From the NCBI GenBank assembly GCA_029168955.1, contig JAPDOI010001711.1, positions 1-64,000 on the forward strand: a stretch of DNA of 64,000 nt. Reading direction: 5' to 3'. Both the position numbers and the translations under genes were made by a program. The notes below the pieces were generated by a model. The model did no database searches. It was not told the DNA's origin and was given only the letters and a program-made list of their open reading frames with translations. This document shows, one piece after another, positions 36,241 to 48,107 of this stretch (positions are counted from its first letter, which is position 1; every line of letters starts with the position of its first letter). The stretch is from Aplectana chamaeleonis (lineage: Eukaryota > Nematoda > Chromadorea > Rhabditida > Cosmocercidae).

Positions 36241-37969
36241 ATGATCCTCCACGTCTTCTGCGTCCTTCTTCTCCTCAACGCCTTCATTCAAGAGGCCGAA
36301 ATGCGCAGAAGGGTATGTAAGTCTTTTTATTTCTGAAGGAATGGAACATCACGCATGCGCTCAATAGAAAAAACATTGATCGTTTCGCGAGTTGAGAAAA
36401 GCATTGCCTTCACTAATGAAGGTTGGCGCAGACTCGGTGCCATATGCTGTGACATAGGTGCACCGAGTTTACCCCAACCTCCATTGGGGAGCGCAAAGCC
36501 TCATTAGGATTCATACCGATGTCACATTACGAGAATGCTCATGCTACGAGTAGTGAAAACTGTTAGTTACTCCGGCCTAATCATATATGTATTTGAAAAA
36601 GTCATAGGCCAGAAACGATTGGTTGCAGAACGTTGCACCTCATGTAACCTTCCTTAAAAGTCCGGTACACCAAAGACAGGCCTTCTATTCGTGTTTACCG
36701 CCACAAATTACCTTCCCTACCAAAGTTTTAATGAGTAATAAGCGCGAAGTCGGAAAGAGGTGTACACTTGGAGGCTAGCGGGGCCTTCCTCTTGTATCAG
36801 CAGCAATTTCAGGGTGTAATAATGTAAAAGCTATCCTCACAGAGTCACATTGTGACTCTTATTTCAACATTTTCTAGCGCAGTAGAACCTTCTTGTTGGG
36901 GGCGTCGATCAGAACACGAGGTTGGAGATTGTGTTCGCTAACAAGGCTGCCTCTTGCAGGCCTGTACCGCGATGTAGTGTAAATAGATGGTTTACTACAC
37001 AAGGATTGATACACATTGGTGGCTAATGATAGTCCTCACAAAGCTTCTTGCAATCAGCAACGCGCCGCTATCGATCGAAAATCGACTTGCTCGACCTGGG
37101 GCAGCCGCAGCCTAGCGAAGTATAGCCGTGGCCAGTCATCGCGCAGGTTCGTCTCAATCTCTGGGAATCCAAACCTTTTGATGAGTTCATAGGAGTTAAA
37201 ACTGATGCTGAATACAAACACAAGGACAAATTCCAAGTTTTGGGCCAACTGACTTTGCCTTACGGCATTTATAATGATACCTCGCACACCGTAATCGCTC
37301 AAAAAACGGATCTCATTTTCATGTTCGGACCATGGGCAAAGTTTGGAACAAAATTGGTTTTGTCCTTTGGGGCACCATGGGGTTCCGTTTCCTGTGTTTC
37401 GGATATTTATGGTTGTTTACTATACGGCCCGTAGGGTTGGATCATTAAAAATCCCTAAGTCATTCTCCTTCGAATGCGAAGAATTTTTTCAGATCTTAGT
37501 GAAATGTGCCATCCAATGGTGTTATGGGTGCTAAGGTTAGACCTTAAGCGAAAAAAATTGGAAAATTTTTCAATTAATCTAGGAAGTTATTGAAAAGGTA
37601 TGCGAAAACGTCTCCTCACGTACTTTCTGAACAAATCTTACAAGCCGTATTGTGGCAGGCCTTCAAGGACTCTAGGATTTTCGTTAGATCATCGCACTGG
37701 CCTTACAACTGTCTGTCATTACGTAAGGATGTTTTCTTTTGAAGAGCAGGCTCTACCAAGATTGCGAAGTTCCAGAATAGAGTGTTAAAAGGGGCTATTG
37801 TGGCTTATGTGAGGTGATGAAGATGCCATTCGACTATCTCTGTTTCAGCCATGCGCAGATTTGCTTCCAACGAAAGTGTGCCAAGAAAGAAAGCTGAGGC
37901 TTGTGCGAGGGCTGGTGGAACAAGATGACGATGGGCATACATTGCGGGAAGACATGTGGATTCTGTTGA
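36241..37969 (+). pseudogene. ShKT-domain peptide, right palindrome arm, frameshifted
   Basis: Exon 1 (36241-36312) is open: ATG, CVLLLLNAF core, one codon longer than the left copy, then GTATGTAAG. The terminal exon corresponds to 37849-37969 but is 121 bases instead of 123. One A is missing in the AAGAAA run near 37882 and one G in the GAGG run near 37893, so the cysteine pattern is broken in the middle. The signal exon and promoter are intact, so a truncated secreted product is possible if transcribed. Confidence 0.7.
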
Positions 37970-39636
37970 TCACATTTCTTCATCATCACACTTCGCAAAG
38001 CAATTAAAAGCATACTAATGTGTGTAGAAAACAAATACAGCTGTCACGGCCTAACCAATTCTTATCGGCTGCGTGTGGCGAAATCGATGAGCATCTTGTG
38101 CACACCTGTAACAGATGGCTACGATCACGCATTGAGACCGGGATCATGTGCTCCGTTTCCACCGAGTGGACCATCATAGAGCCCACAGAGCCCATACACC
38201 AGCCCGTGGGCGGCAGAGAAACAGAGGAATTGGCAGAGACGCAGGGTGAATCAACCGCTACTCAGAAAAAAGAAAACAAATTACCGGGCCCTCCTAAACA
38301 GGCAGCAGCGATAGTTTATCCATGACGTCTATTGCGCTGAAAACTCGAGAAATTGGCGCGTTGATACATGATAGAATTCGGGGAACACCTCCACTGGCAG
38401 AACAGTGTGATGGAACACGTATGGATAAACGGTCGCTGCTGCATATTTAGGTTTTCTCCAAATTACCTGTAATATAAATGTAACTAACTTGAATGTCTCA
38501 AGTAACTTACATTTCACTCACGTAACATACATTTATTTTACATGTAATCTAAATTTTTATCACACGTAAGTCACACTTATATTCCATGTAACCTACATTT
38601 ATACATTCAAAATGCGTGGCCATCGCGACGCGGACAACGCGCGACGCAAAGAACGCGTCCGCACGCGTCTCGAGCCGCGCGTCAAGACGAAAACGCTTCG
38701 CGGGGCCTTTCGTGTTACATAGTGTAGGGTCAAGTACCTCAAACTTCGCGAATGAACCGACAGCAAAAGCATGTCCTGAGCCTGACCACGAGGTGCGTCG
38801 TATATTCCCTTTGTTAATGCCTTCTTGACGACTTATGTTACTTGCGACTTATCTGGTGCCATTTAGATCACATGTAACATATCGGAGGCGCAGTGGACCC
38901 GTCGATATGTTGCATGTAACTTAAATGACCTGAGATAAGTCCCTAGTAACTTACATCGGCTTAGATATGTGACAAATAATATGTTTTCGGACTTTTATGT
39001 TCCAGTTAACTTGTTTTCATTTTTCTGAGTAGGAGGGAGTGGGCGGTGGTGGAGCAGGATCGATTCCACTTTCTGGTCACAGCAGGCGGCATTGAGCGCA
39101 TTGTAATCGCTCAGGGCAGAGACAATAAGTTGCCGCGGAATTACCGCACCGTTTCCTGTACGGCAGGGATCACACCTCGGTCGCGGCGATGCGTGAAAAA
39201 CAGCGGTATCGATCAATCGCGGCGATACTTCGCTTTGGAGGCAGTTTTGCTGAGCAAAAAGGCAGTTCGTAAAGTGAAGTGTGATAAGATATTCATCCGA
39301 GAATGGTTGAGATCCCAAATTTCGAACACATCGCCGAAATTTTAGCGGTTATGCATATCATCGCGATTTTATTGCAAACGTTGCCCAAAGCAGAGCAAGT
39401 ATGCATATCGCCCGATGTCGTCGCAGCGATATGCACAATTGCTCAGAATTTCCGGAATGTGGTTGAAAACAAGGGTTACAACTGATCTCAGATGCACATC
39501 CATCCCATTTCACTCAACGGGCTGTCGCTCTGCTCATCAAAAGAATCAATTCCTTCAGAAGCGCACTATCGCAGCGATTGAGCGATATCGCTTTTTTCAC
39601 ACGCATAGCCGCTACGGTAGAATGATCTCAGCCTAT

Positions 39637-40021
39637 AGGGGTCTGCAAAGTTGCAGGGACCGGCGAGTGGTCGCAGAGCGTCATCCTTGACACGGCGATA
39701 AAAATGTTCCGTAATACTATCATTGCGGCGTCGGCTGCTCATTGCGGGCAGTGTCGCAGGGCCGTCGCGGCGTTAAAACCATCCACGGTACACCTTCATG
39801 GTCATTCACGCCGCGTCGGTCGCCGCCGTCGAGTAAAGGGGTCCGCAGAGTCAAAGTGGCGGCGTGCTCGCAGCGACGAATAGCGGTGGGTGATGCAACA
39901 TCGATTACATTCAGCGACGAGGGCAGCCGATGCGGTGACGATGTTTGGAAACATTTTTGTCGCTGCGTCAAGACTGACGCTCTGCGACCACTCGCCGATC
40001 GGTACAATCCTGCAGACCCCT
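39637..40021. mobile_element. palindromic GC-rich MITE
   Basis: AGGGGTCTGCA at 39637 pairs with TGCAGACCCCT at 40021, and inward CGGCGAGTGGTCGCAGAGCG (39662) pairs with its inverse CGCTCTGCGACCACTCGCCG (about 39978-39997). About 385 bases with a non-identical core. Related segments lie at 19930 and 21300. Confidence 0.8.
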
Positions 40022-41588
40022 TATGGCCTCTGCATAGTCCGGCGGCAAAAGTCGCGCTGCAACGATGAGGAATGAAGGGAAGGCACGAAGCTTCGCAGCC
40101 ACCCTAGACTATGAAGAGGCCTTTAGTCGATATTCCATCACCCAGATTTGGTAGTCGCTGCGAGCAACGCCGCGGCTTCAACTGCGAGCCCCTTATGGAA
40201 AGCGACGCTGAAGAATCCGCGGCTATATGCAAATCCGCTACGGCAGGCATAACGGCGCTTAGTGCGCTTGTATGCATGACAGTGGCAAGTGGCGCCACGG
40301 TCACGCACATGATCAAGTGATCGTTCCTCGCTCAAGGCCAACCAAGCCATTTACCACTACGACGTCAGTAAATTAGTAACAGACTTGTCTGGGAGGATAT
40401 AAACGGATTTGAACAACGGCTAGCCCACGCAAGGCATGTAGCCCTGGCCCAATACACATTCAAGATCCTCCATGATTCTGAATGAAAATCGAGTGTGCGA
40501 CGCATCCCCAGATGGACCGAGCAACACCAAAAAGTGTCCGTGTTCCCCATCTCAGATAGCCCCCACACTGAAGTTTCGAGTCGAACTTGAGAGTTTTACG
40601 ATACTACCGTGTAACCACCGTAGCCTATCGCAATTTGTGGAAAATCGATGAACCTACCTCAGATTCGTGTTGAGCGCTCCAAATAAACTCCAGAGAAAAG
40701 TTTTGGTTCAAATTTATTGTACCAATTCAGAAGCTGTTAAAAGTTGCTCTTGGACCTAAACTATCCGCAATCTTCGGAAAACCAAAAAATGAAACTCAGA
40801 TTCGTAATCGGCACCCAAAACAACCCCTAGAAAAATCTTCGGAGCCAAATCCCGAGCAGTTTCACCGAACAACCTATTAATTGCCTTCTGAGTACCCTTT
40901 CTCTTTGCGAATCTATGAAAACGCTGTTTCCCAGCACCCCTGAGCATCGGGGAAATTGAAAGCACGGAATGTTCATGTTCTGTCCCACTCCTACAACAAT
41001 CAGGACACGGTTTTGTAAAAGCTCACTAGTAAGTCTAGAAGAGGCGGGGTCATGGGTTGGTCATCTACCACTTTGGAACAGAATGTTATGCTGCAGCTGC
41101 AAAACCTCGAAAACGCTTCTGGCGCAGACTTGAAATGCGTCTGAGTATGTCTTATACTGGTTTTCTTTAGAAGTGAGCACTTCCACCTTGGAGAGGCCTC
41201 GTAACTTTGTTTAAATTTGAAAAAAAAACAGGATCTGTTTCTCGAAGCATTTGGTCTCTTCAGCTTCGCGCCGATGTTCAGACCTTTGTGTATCTATTCG
41301 GCCGTGTAGCGCGCGCTGGTGCAACACAGCGTGTGCCTTCTTTGGTGTGAGAAAAATCAAAATTCTCAATACAGTCCGTGTCATTTTCTTAGCAAGCGCG
41401 TCGCAGTTAAGGGGCTATACATACTCCTCAAGGCCAGCGCGTGGGTTTGTCGTCAGGCCGTTCAAACTCCGACGCAATGACGCAGCTCGTGTCACTTCGG
41501 CGTCCAGGAGTATGAATAGCCTCTGTGCGATATCATTCTACCTCTCGCTTCCGCGCATATCACGTATGCTACACAGCAGTGTCGCGGT
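40022..41588. other. no gene assigned
   Basis: Plus frame 40111-40320 and plus frame 41251-41631 are open but lack motifs and coexist with antisense frames. The GC-rich part at 40080-40340 resembles the neighbouring repeats in composition. Confidence 0.3.
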
Positions 41589-41589
41589 T

Positions 41590-41651
41590 TACAACAGTAG
41601 TGACGCCGACCATACAAATCTACAACAGTAGTGACGCCGACTATACAAATG
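41590..41651 (+). repeat. 31-bp tandem duplication, two units
   Basis: TACAACAGTAGTGACGCCGA followed by CCATACAAATC (41590-41620) is repeated at 41621-41651 with two changes. A two-unit repeat; no spacer structure. Confidence 0.8.
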
Positions 41652-42090
41652 TCTACAGGTGGTATTCTTACAGTTTGCGGGCATATCAGATCCTCGAGCT
41701 CATTGGTAGTTGCTTCTCTCGTCTTAAGTACTCACGAGCCTTGACGAGGGAGGACTTGAAAACCAATGTATTGTAAGGGTGGAACTGAGCAAAGAAAAGT
41801 GTCATTTTTCAAGCAAGTACTTGAAATTTTCAGGGACCGGATCACGAAAGGTTGGGCGGCGCAAACGGCGAAGGAGTGCGGCTTGAAACAATCTTTGATC
41901 AGTCAGAGTAAGGACGTGGCTAGCACGCACTCAGGACCATGTCCGAGCCTCCTGTCGCGAAGCAGTATCCTTTCCCAGGGCTGAGGCTGAGTAGCGTCGG
42001 TGGACAAGGGCTCTGGATTCCGTAACCGTGGCATTAGCTAGGAAAGGGCTTACAAGGTATTGTTGTGCCCTGGAATAAAAGACCGAATAT
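41652..42090. other. no gene; short helix-turn-helix-like frame
   Basis: The plus frame 41766-41984 includes WAAQTAKECGLKQSLISQS, which has the look of a DNA-binding helix-turn-helix from a transposase, but it is too short to assign and no TIRs were found. Confidence 0.25.
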
Positions 42091-42091
42091 C

Positions 42092-42225
42092 GAATAGATT
42101 CGAATGACCCCTTTTTTACGTCCGATTTTTGAATAGATTTGAATACCCCCTTTTTCGACGTCCAATTTTTGAATATATTCGAATGGCCTCTTTTTTCGAG
42201 GTCCGATTTTTGAATAGATTCGAAT
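42092..42225. repeat. 39-bp minisatellite with ATTCGAAT palindromes
   Basis: Four GAATAGATTCGAAT-type cores are separated by 25-26 bases of CCCCTTTTTTACGTCCGATT-like spacer, giving a period of 39-40. Related single units occur at 44860-45005 and, inverted, at 49555-49615. Confidence 0.85.
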
Positions 42226-42264
42226 AAAATCGGTTCGAATATATTCGAATAATTTTTCGAATAA

Positions 42265-43290
42265 TTTCAAAGCGACAAACTGAAAACAGGCCAGGTGAGC
42301 TGTCAGTGGATCTTACACTTCGAAGCAAACTGGGTGCGCACGCGTTACGGTCCGGTGAGTGTCGCGCGCGCGGCGAACGCGGAAAAGCCGCCATCTTTTC
42401 GAAGAGTTATCAGCACCATATACGGAGAAACGGTCATCGTTAGTTAGTGACATGTAATGACCGCAGTAAAATAAATAATGCTTCTGGACATGCCAGTTTA
42501 CATGAAAGCTGAGATGTCGCGTCGCCGCCCTATCCGTCGTGCGCGACGCTCAACGACCACGAGGCAGAACGCACGGGTGAGCAATGTCCGCTCCTCCTGT
42601 ACCATACTCTCCGATTCAGCGTGAAACCTCGAAACCGGAATTCTGCCCGGACCCTGCCTTTAAAATCAAAAGATCCACAGTTGCTGATCAAGACCTATAG
42701 AAATTATGTTCGCTGAATTTCGGAGTATGATACCTGCGTTTTTGCGCCATGCAAACGGCAGATTGTAGATATTTCGGAAAAAGTGCAAAGTAGTTTCACG
42801 CGGAAAGTCTCTATTCGGGCACGTGGATTCACGTACGCGAACATTCCCATGAGTTTTCTCAGAAATAAAAGACTACGACTGGGCACACTTGCTCTCCGTA
42901 TAAGAAGAAATTGTTTATTTTTGGTTTTCAAGATGTTGAACGGTCTAGTGGGACTTGAACTAACTAAATTTTTCACCTTGAGACGTTCTAAACTAGAGGA
43001 CAGGGGTTCAAGCTGAGCTTCCCTCGGCCTCGCATTCGGCTAATAAGGCGTAATTTTTTTCACAATCCGAGGGGACTGGAGTATCAGTGCTTCAGCAAAA
43101 GGCTACTAGTGCCTAGTTCCTTCGCTATTCTTATAAGGCAGGATGTTAAGGGGATTGGTATACTTCCTCGTTGCTTCAGCGATAGGTTTCGCCAAATATC
43201 CCTCATCGTGTCAGGACCAGCACCGGAACTAAGGCAGGGTAGGCCGTGAGAACAGTCTGTACGCGCCCGTCGCTGCGAAGGGTCGCTGAG
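42265..43290. other. no gene; mixed composition
   Basis: A GC-rich stretch at 42330-42400 precedes AT-rich sequence. A plus frame at 42783-43016 and a minus frame at 42704-42976 overlap; neither has a recognisable motif. A single CTGCCTTTAA at 42655-42664 resembles one end of the TTAA elements without a mate. Confidence 0.3.
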
Positions 43291-43297
43291 GGGTGTT

Positions 43298-43405
43298 AGG
43301 CCGGGATCATACTTATTACGACGCAATGTTTACCGATAATATCGACCGAAAATCGATATGCCTGAGATGCACGGTCGCTGTTCGCGAGAAGTATGATCCC
43401 GGCCT
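43298..43405. mobile_element. small palindromic MITE (108 bp)
   Basis: AGGCCGGGATCATACTT and its inverse AAGTATGATCCCGGCCT close a palindrome with the central hairpin ATATCGACCGAAAATCGATAT region. Same family as 28741-28854 and 52296-52413. Confidence 0.85.
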
Positions 43406-43630
43406 TATAGTTTTGAGTGGCGTAGCCATGGTATGCTCCGTGGCCGTGGCGACAGCCCGTCGCTGTGCGCAGCACAGCGACCAGGTGTCGCTGGCCCCGA
43501 TTATTTCCCTGAGAAGTCTAATTTTTGTCTCTTCTCAGACTTTTTCAACATTTCTAAGGAGGTAGCGTCAATAAATGATCAATTATGCCAGTAGTCACTT
43601 AATCAGCATTTTATACACCGCTTCCTCAAT

Positions 43631-44188
43631 TAACCGCCGCATTCAATGCGTATCGAATATGCATTCAACTCGAGTGACCACACCCATCGAAAGACTTCAT
43701 CACACGGGCACGTGCTCCAAAATTTCATAGCAGGAGCATGTGCCGCGGAATTCAAACGCAGGAGTACGTGTTGCAAGGTAGTCCAGCGCTGTCGTCGCAG
43801 CACATAGACGCGACGCGGCTGGCACACCGACGTGCGATGCGGCCAGCTCGCCGAGCACCATTTGGACCGTCAGCGATTGGTTGAGGCTTCCAGCGGCCGA
43901 GCGGGTAGAGTACCGCAAACTTGGGTAATTGAACCGGCGAAGCTGCCGACCTCTCAGTTCCGTCTCAGGAAAGCATCGTATACTTTTCTTTTTTTCAATA
44001 TTCTTTTTGTCATCGAGTAGAATGTGTATCATGTACGCATTAGACGGATTATTTGTTGGGGCACGTGCTGTAATTCGAAACACAATAGGAGCACGCGCTC
44101 CCCTAGCAGCACGTTCCCTGACTGTGCTAGAAACCACCTTGTCTTCGAGTTGAATGCATATTCGACACGCATTTAATACGGCGATTAC
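43631..44188. mobile_element. 558-bp foldback element with ~40-bp TIRs
   Basis: TAACCGCCGCATTCAATGCG at 43631, continuing into TATCGAATATGCATTCAACTCGA, is inverted at 44188 with few changes. Inside are hairpins of the GGCACGTGCTCC/GGAGCATGTGCC type and an SL1-like stretch on the minus strand at 43914-43935. A 145-codon minus frame inside is an effect of the palindromic GC-rich sequence. Confidence 0.85.
43914..43935 (-). other. SL1-like stretch, 20/22
   Basis: The minus strand reads GGTTCAATTACCC then AAGTTTGCG followed by GTAC: two differences from SL1 and a GT where an SL RNA gene has its donor. No Sm-type AATTTTTGG site follows within about 120 bases, so an SL RNA gene is not supported. 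Comparable stretches lie at 28443-28464 (minus) and 31978-31999 (plus), with the same downstream GTACT. Confidence 0.6.
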
Positions 44189-44189
44189 C

Positions 44190-44800
44190 TGAGTCTACTA
44201 TTTCTAGGCATATTTCCAGGTCGTACAGTTCTTGTTGCATAATTTTTTTCTCACTTGGGCACTTTTTTCCGTTTTGCTTGAATCTTTTTAACATTTATCA
44301 AATTAAAAATTATATCGGAGTACCATGTGAAATCGGAACCTTTTTCTCCAAATCTGGAATGAATATATATTGTAGATATGTGCTTCATACACTTCACTGT
44401 GATACTTTTTCATGAAAAAAGTGTGCCTCATGCAATTTCACTCAGGAAACCATTATGAGGAACAAAATCGGTATCCGTTGAATGGTCTGAAAATGCGACT
44501 ATGCAGAAATGCAGGTACGCAAAAGCGCGTTGAAATTCACACAGCGGCGACAACTCCGTCGCCTTGTCCGTCGCCGAAGGATACCAATGCCCTGAGTGAA
44601 ATTATTGGGAAGGAACTCACCGCTCGCCGCTGAAATGTTTCGAAATCCTGCCGCCACGCTACGATGAAGGCGACAATTTTTGAATTGCTGTGCACGCAGC
44701 GAGGCGCCAAGTGATTTCGAATTCTGTTGACGTGGTCATACCTGCCATTGGAACACACGGTCATCTACCTTACACCATAAATAGCGGCAACGGGGCAAAT
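44190..44800. other. no gene
   Basis: AT-rich to 44400. A 73-codon plus frame at 44412-44633 sits opposite a minus frame and has no motif. Confidence 0.3.
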
Positions 44801-44819
44801 CTATTCGAAATCTTTCCAA

Positions 44820-45010
44820 ATTTAACTATTCGAATGAATATTCGAATAGTAGGCTTCGATTATTGAATAGATTCGAATACCCCCTCTTTTGAGGTCCGAT
44901 ATTTGAACAGTATTCGAATAGTGCGATTTTTGAAATTCCGAAAATGATTTCGTCGATATATTCGAATAGCAACTATTCGAATATATTGATTCGAATTCAT
45001 TCGAATGGCA
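44820..45010. repeat. ATTCGAAT-rich repeat block related to the 39-bp minisatellite
   Basis: Multiple ATTCGAAT/TATTCGAATA units and one ACCCCCTCTTTTGAGGTCCGAT spacer-like stretch match the units at 42092-42225. Arranged irregularly rather than in a clean tandem array. Confidence 0.7.
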
Positions 45011-45690
45011 CATCTATATTACAAGGTAAGGGTCATTACATGCCGTGGCCATTCCAAGCGAAATAAGCCTTTCGAGGATCAGTTGTGGACGTAGAATTCG
45101 AATTTTTAGATTGCAGACGGTTATACCCCAGATGACTGACTATGGGATAATTCCTGGTGTAGAAATCACATCGGTGTATCGCAGGAGAAGACGAAGACTC
45201 ATGTATTACACTTTGTGATGCGTCAACGAGTGAAGCGCTAGAAACGCATATAACTCCGCTCAGAGAAAACGTTTCGCAGCTCCTATGTAAAAAAATTCGA
45301 ATTTTACGTCAAAAACTGATCCTAGAAATGCTTATTTCATATCTAGCTCGCAAGATACTAGGTGTAAGATGCAGTGCATATAACACCTGGACTAGTTTGA
45401 GCCTGACCCAGGCACGCACTGACGTGATATAGGGTTCCAATTTATCAACGATAAAACCATGGTTTAAGGGTGACCGCAGTGGCGAGATAGTGGCATAAAG
45501 CATTGAGGAGTGCAGAGAGTCCGGGGTAAAACTCTGTCCGATTCAGAATCGTTTGCCAATTTTTGTTCCGCTTATTTGAGAGAGAATTTCGGGCTTATCA
45601 CAATGGAGTCTAAAATCGCTCAAAACCCACTGCGAACGGAGTTATGCTTCCCCAAGAATTTTGATTTCGGACTGTGAGAAATTTGTGAAC
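45011..45690. other. no gene
   Basis: AT-rich with short frames only; nothing supported. Confidence 0.3.
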
Positions 45691-45699
45691 GAGGCGTCT

Positions 45700-45900
45700 C
45701 GGGCCTGTTTTTCCGCGTCGTGGGTGATGGTCGTAGTGCATTTTAATCGCGAGAGAGGCGGAGAAACGGGGGATGAGCGTCACGTGTGGATGGACGGGCG
45801 GGGGAGGAACCAAGCGCGTACTCTGGCAAACGGGGCAGCAGGAAGGAGGGCGCAGGGCAGGTTCACGTTTCGGGCCCCACCCTTGATAGTCGAAAAGGGG
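45700..45900 (+). repeat. GC-rich repeat, inverted relative at 49270-49400
   Basis: GTGATGGTCGTAGTG at about 45722-45736 and ACTCTGGCAAACGGGG at about 45820-45835 recur in the same order on the opposite strand at 49370 and 49300. The 129-codon frame across it is probably compositional. The two copies could be the ends of a larger 3.7-kb element, but their outer flanks do not match. Confidence 0.55.
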
Positions 45901-46368
45901 CGTGTTTGGGGCGGAGCCTCCGTCCGTGCTCCGTCCTTTCAAAGCAGTACACTTCAGGGAAAACCAGCCACTTCAGTCCGAGGGGAAAGGCAGGTGGCTA
46001 GCTTTGCACGGGAGGTGACCGGCCTTGCTAGGGTCGCTCGTCCATCCTGACACTACGCCCTTACTGCCGCAAATTTTCATATTCACCCTTCATCTTGCCC
46101 TAATACGCCCTTGCAAGCGATTACTCCAACACACGTGCTGCTCAAAAATTCTTTCTTATGGTCTCACCCAAGACCAAGTTGTATTAGAGCGGCCTTTTGA
46201 ATTTTCCGTAAATCCAAAGTCGCTTCATTACAACCTGGCTCTTGAGTGAGCCCGCTAAAGAATTCTGGAGCAACACATATTAAAAACTATAAGTATTAAC
46301 AAATGCAAATTTATTTCTCGGGATTACTTATACAATAAAGGTTTAACGTGTGACCAAAATGCCTTTGA

Positions 46369-46910
46369 AGGCAGTGGTCACGATGAAAAACGTTTTCGAA
46401 AAAACTACGAAAATCAGCTTAGATCAGAAACAGCTCAAAAACTATGAAGGTAGCGCGGTGAAAAACGGGCTAGAATTAGAGTTATTAAGACCCTAAATTT
46501 CAGTTCGTGCACACGTGCACAGAAAGATCACAGCCTCATGCCTAGCAATCCAAAAATCATCGACGCTCAAAGGAAGAAATAAATACAAATTCACCTAATA
46601 AAACAGTTGAACAATGAAAGCAAGCACTTCAGTCAAGGTTTTTGACTAGATGTGTACTAAAATCCGGAGGTTCATTGATTCAAATTCGATTTCAAGCCAG
46701 CTGATGTTCTTGATGTTAGAGATCATCGATGCCGATGATGTGGGGTATGTTAGTCCACCATCAGAAGACAGGAAAGTTCAGGCTTCAAATCTGCCCCGAA
46801 ACTGCTGTTTTTTTTTCTCGCGATTTTTCTTATAGGTTCTGCTACTCTAAACCCAGAAAAGGGTTTAGAGAGGAAAAGAAGACGAGCTTATTTGAGCGCG
46901 ACCACTGCCT
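46369..46910. mobile_element. TTAA-type MITE, 542 bp
   Basis: Left end AGGCAGTGGTCACGA after TTGA (46365-46368), right end inverse (GCGACCACTGCCT) before TTAA (46911-46914). One flank has a single change from TTAA. Same terminal AGGCA as the others. Confidence 0.75.
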
Positions 46911-47303
46911 TTAAAGGCACTTCATGATGATGTAATGTTTGAGATGCAAAGAAAACCGTGCTGCGTCAAACGCAACCAAGACTATAGACTATGTCAGAAC
47001 ACTACAACAGAATACATGCATGACGACCACAAGATTCACAAAGTCTAAAAGAGTTAGTTTCAATATCCATGAGATTGGTTTAGAGGTAGCTATCTGGGTT
47101 CGGAATGATGAGCAGATAAAGAGATATGAAACTACGGAGTGACACTGGAACAAAAGTGTGATAAATTGAATTTAAAGCATCTTCATCGAACCGTAGGCAG
47201 AGTAACGGGGGCAGAACAAGAAAAACAAAAGGTTAAAGCATATAAAACGCAAAAAATACAAAACACCTCTCAGAAAATTTCGGGAAAACTACTTGTATTA
47301 AGC

Positions 47304-47484
47304 AGTAAGTAACTTGACCGTCTTAAGTTACTTGCTCATAGCATAAAAGTCACATACACAATGTGTTAAGCAGGCTACTCGAGGCGACCTTGTGAATGTT
47401 CCCCTCGGGTAAGTTACTCACACATTGTGTATGTGACTTGTCTGCTATGAGTAAGTAACTTGAGACATTCAAGTTGCTCACTGA
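47304..47484. mobile_element. 181-bp palindrome with AAGTTAC ends
   Basis: AGTAAGTAACTTGA...CAATGTGTTAAGCAG is inverted as GTAAGTTACTCACACATTG...TAAGTAACTTGAGACATTCAAG. ACATTGTGTATGTGACTT and its inverse form the inner stem. Shares units with 31740-32290. Confidence 0.75.
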
Positions 47485-48107
47485 ATATCACAACTCACAT
47501 TTCCAAAATGGTCTGAGCTCGACGTCCGACCGACAGGACTCTAAGCCGGGTTTCCGATGACCCCCCCGACGACAGGGCAAGATGGTGGCGCGTCCACATC
47601 GTTGATCACACGTTTCTAAAAAAACCATCACATACATAGAACAGTCTAAAACCAATTGCACTTGAGAAGTTATTTGAGATAAAACTCACATTCATTAGGG
47701 AAAAGCACTCCATCTCTTTCCACGTACAAACGGACATCAGATCTGAAAAGCATTGATTAACTTTGTCTGACTTCTTACCTAAAACATTCTTTCAAACCTA
47801 AAATCACTTATCATGATCATGCTTGAAAGTCTTGCTGGTATGTAACGACTGACCTCCAGTTTTTGTGAGTTCACATGTAACGGAGAACTTGTGCAGCAAG
47901 AGGCCTATACTTCACGATCTCAACATCCAACACGTCTCCAGCCTGGCATCAGTCTCCAGGAAAGCATTTTGGAAATATTCGATGACAAGCTCGCAATCAC
48001 GGCAGTTTTCACACGTGAGAAATGGGAATGCGGTGAAGCACAATAAAACTCCAGAAGTTACGAAAACGAAGTTTAACATTGAACAACATATCTGAACAGT
48101 ACATGTA

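Larger units (their letters stand above)
35939..39660 (-). repeat. right arm of the palindrome
   Basis: Inverted copy of 30430-34835. It carries small private changes: an extra stretch near 36915-36950, loss of one MITE end near 36405, and indels in the ShKT exon. It lacks the 687-bp insertion of the left arm. Confidence 0.9.

Noticed and set aside
40111..40320. 69-codon ORF
   Set aside because: Sits in repeat-derived GC-rich sequence with an equally long antisense frame.
41590..41651. CRISPR-like array
   Set aside because: Only two adjacent units without spacers, in a eukaryotic genome.
43914..43935. SL RNA gene
   Set aside because: SL1-like exon followed by GT, but two mismatches in the leader and no Sm site downstream; it lies inside a foldback element.
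43700..44137. 145-codon ORF on the minus strand
   Set aside because: Lies entirely in a GC-rich palindromic element; no motif, and the frame is an effect of composition.
45661..46050. 129-codon ORF on the plus strand
   Set aside because: GC-rich repeat with an inverted copy 3.5 kb away; opposing frame of similar length and no domain.
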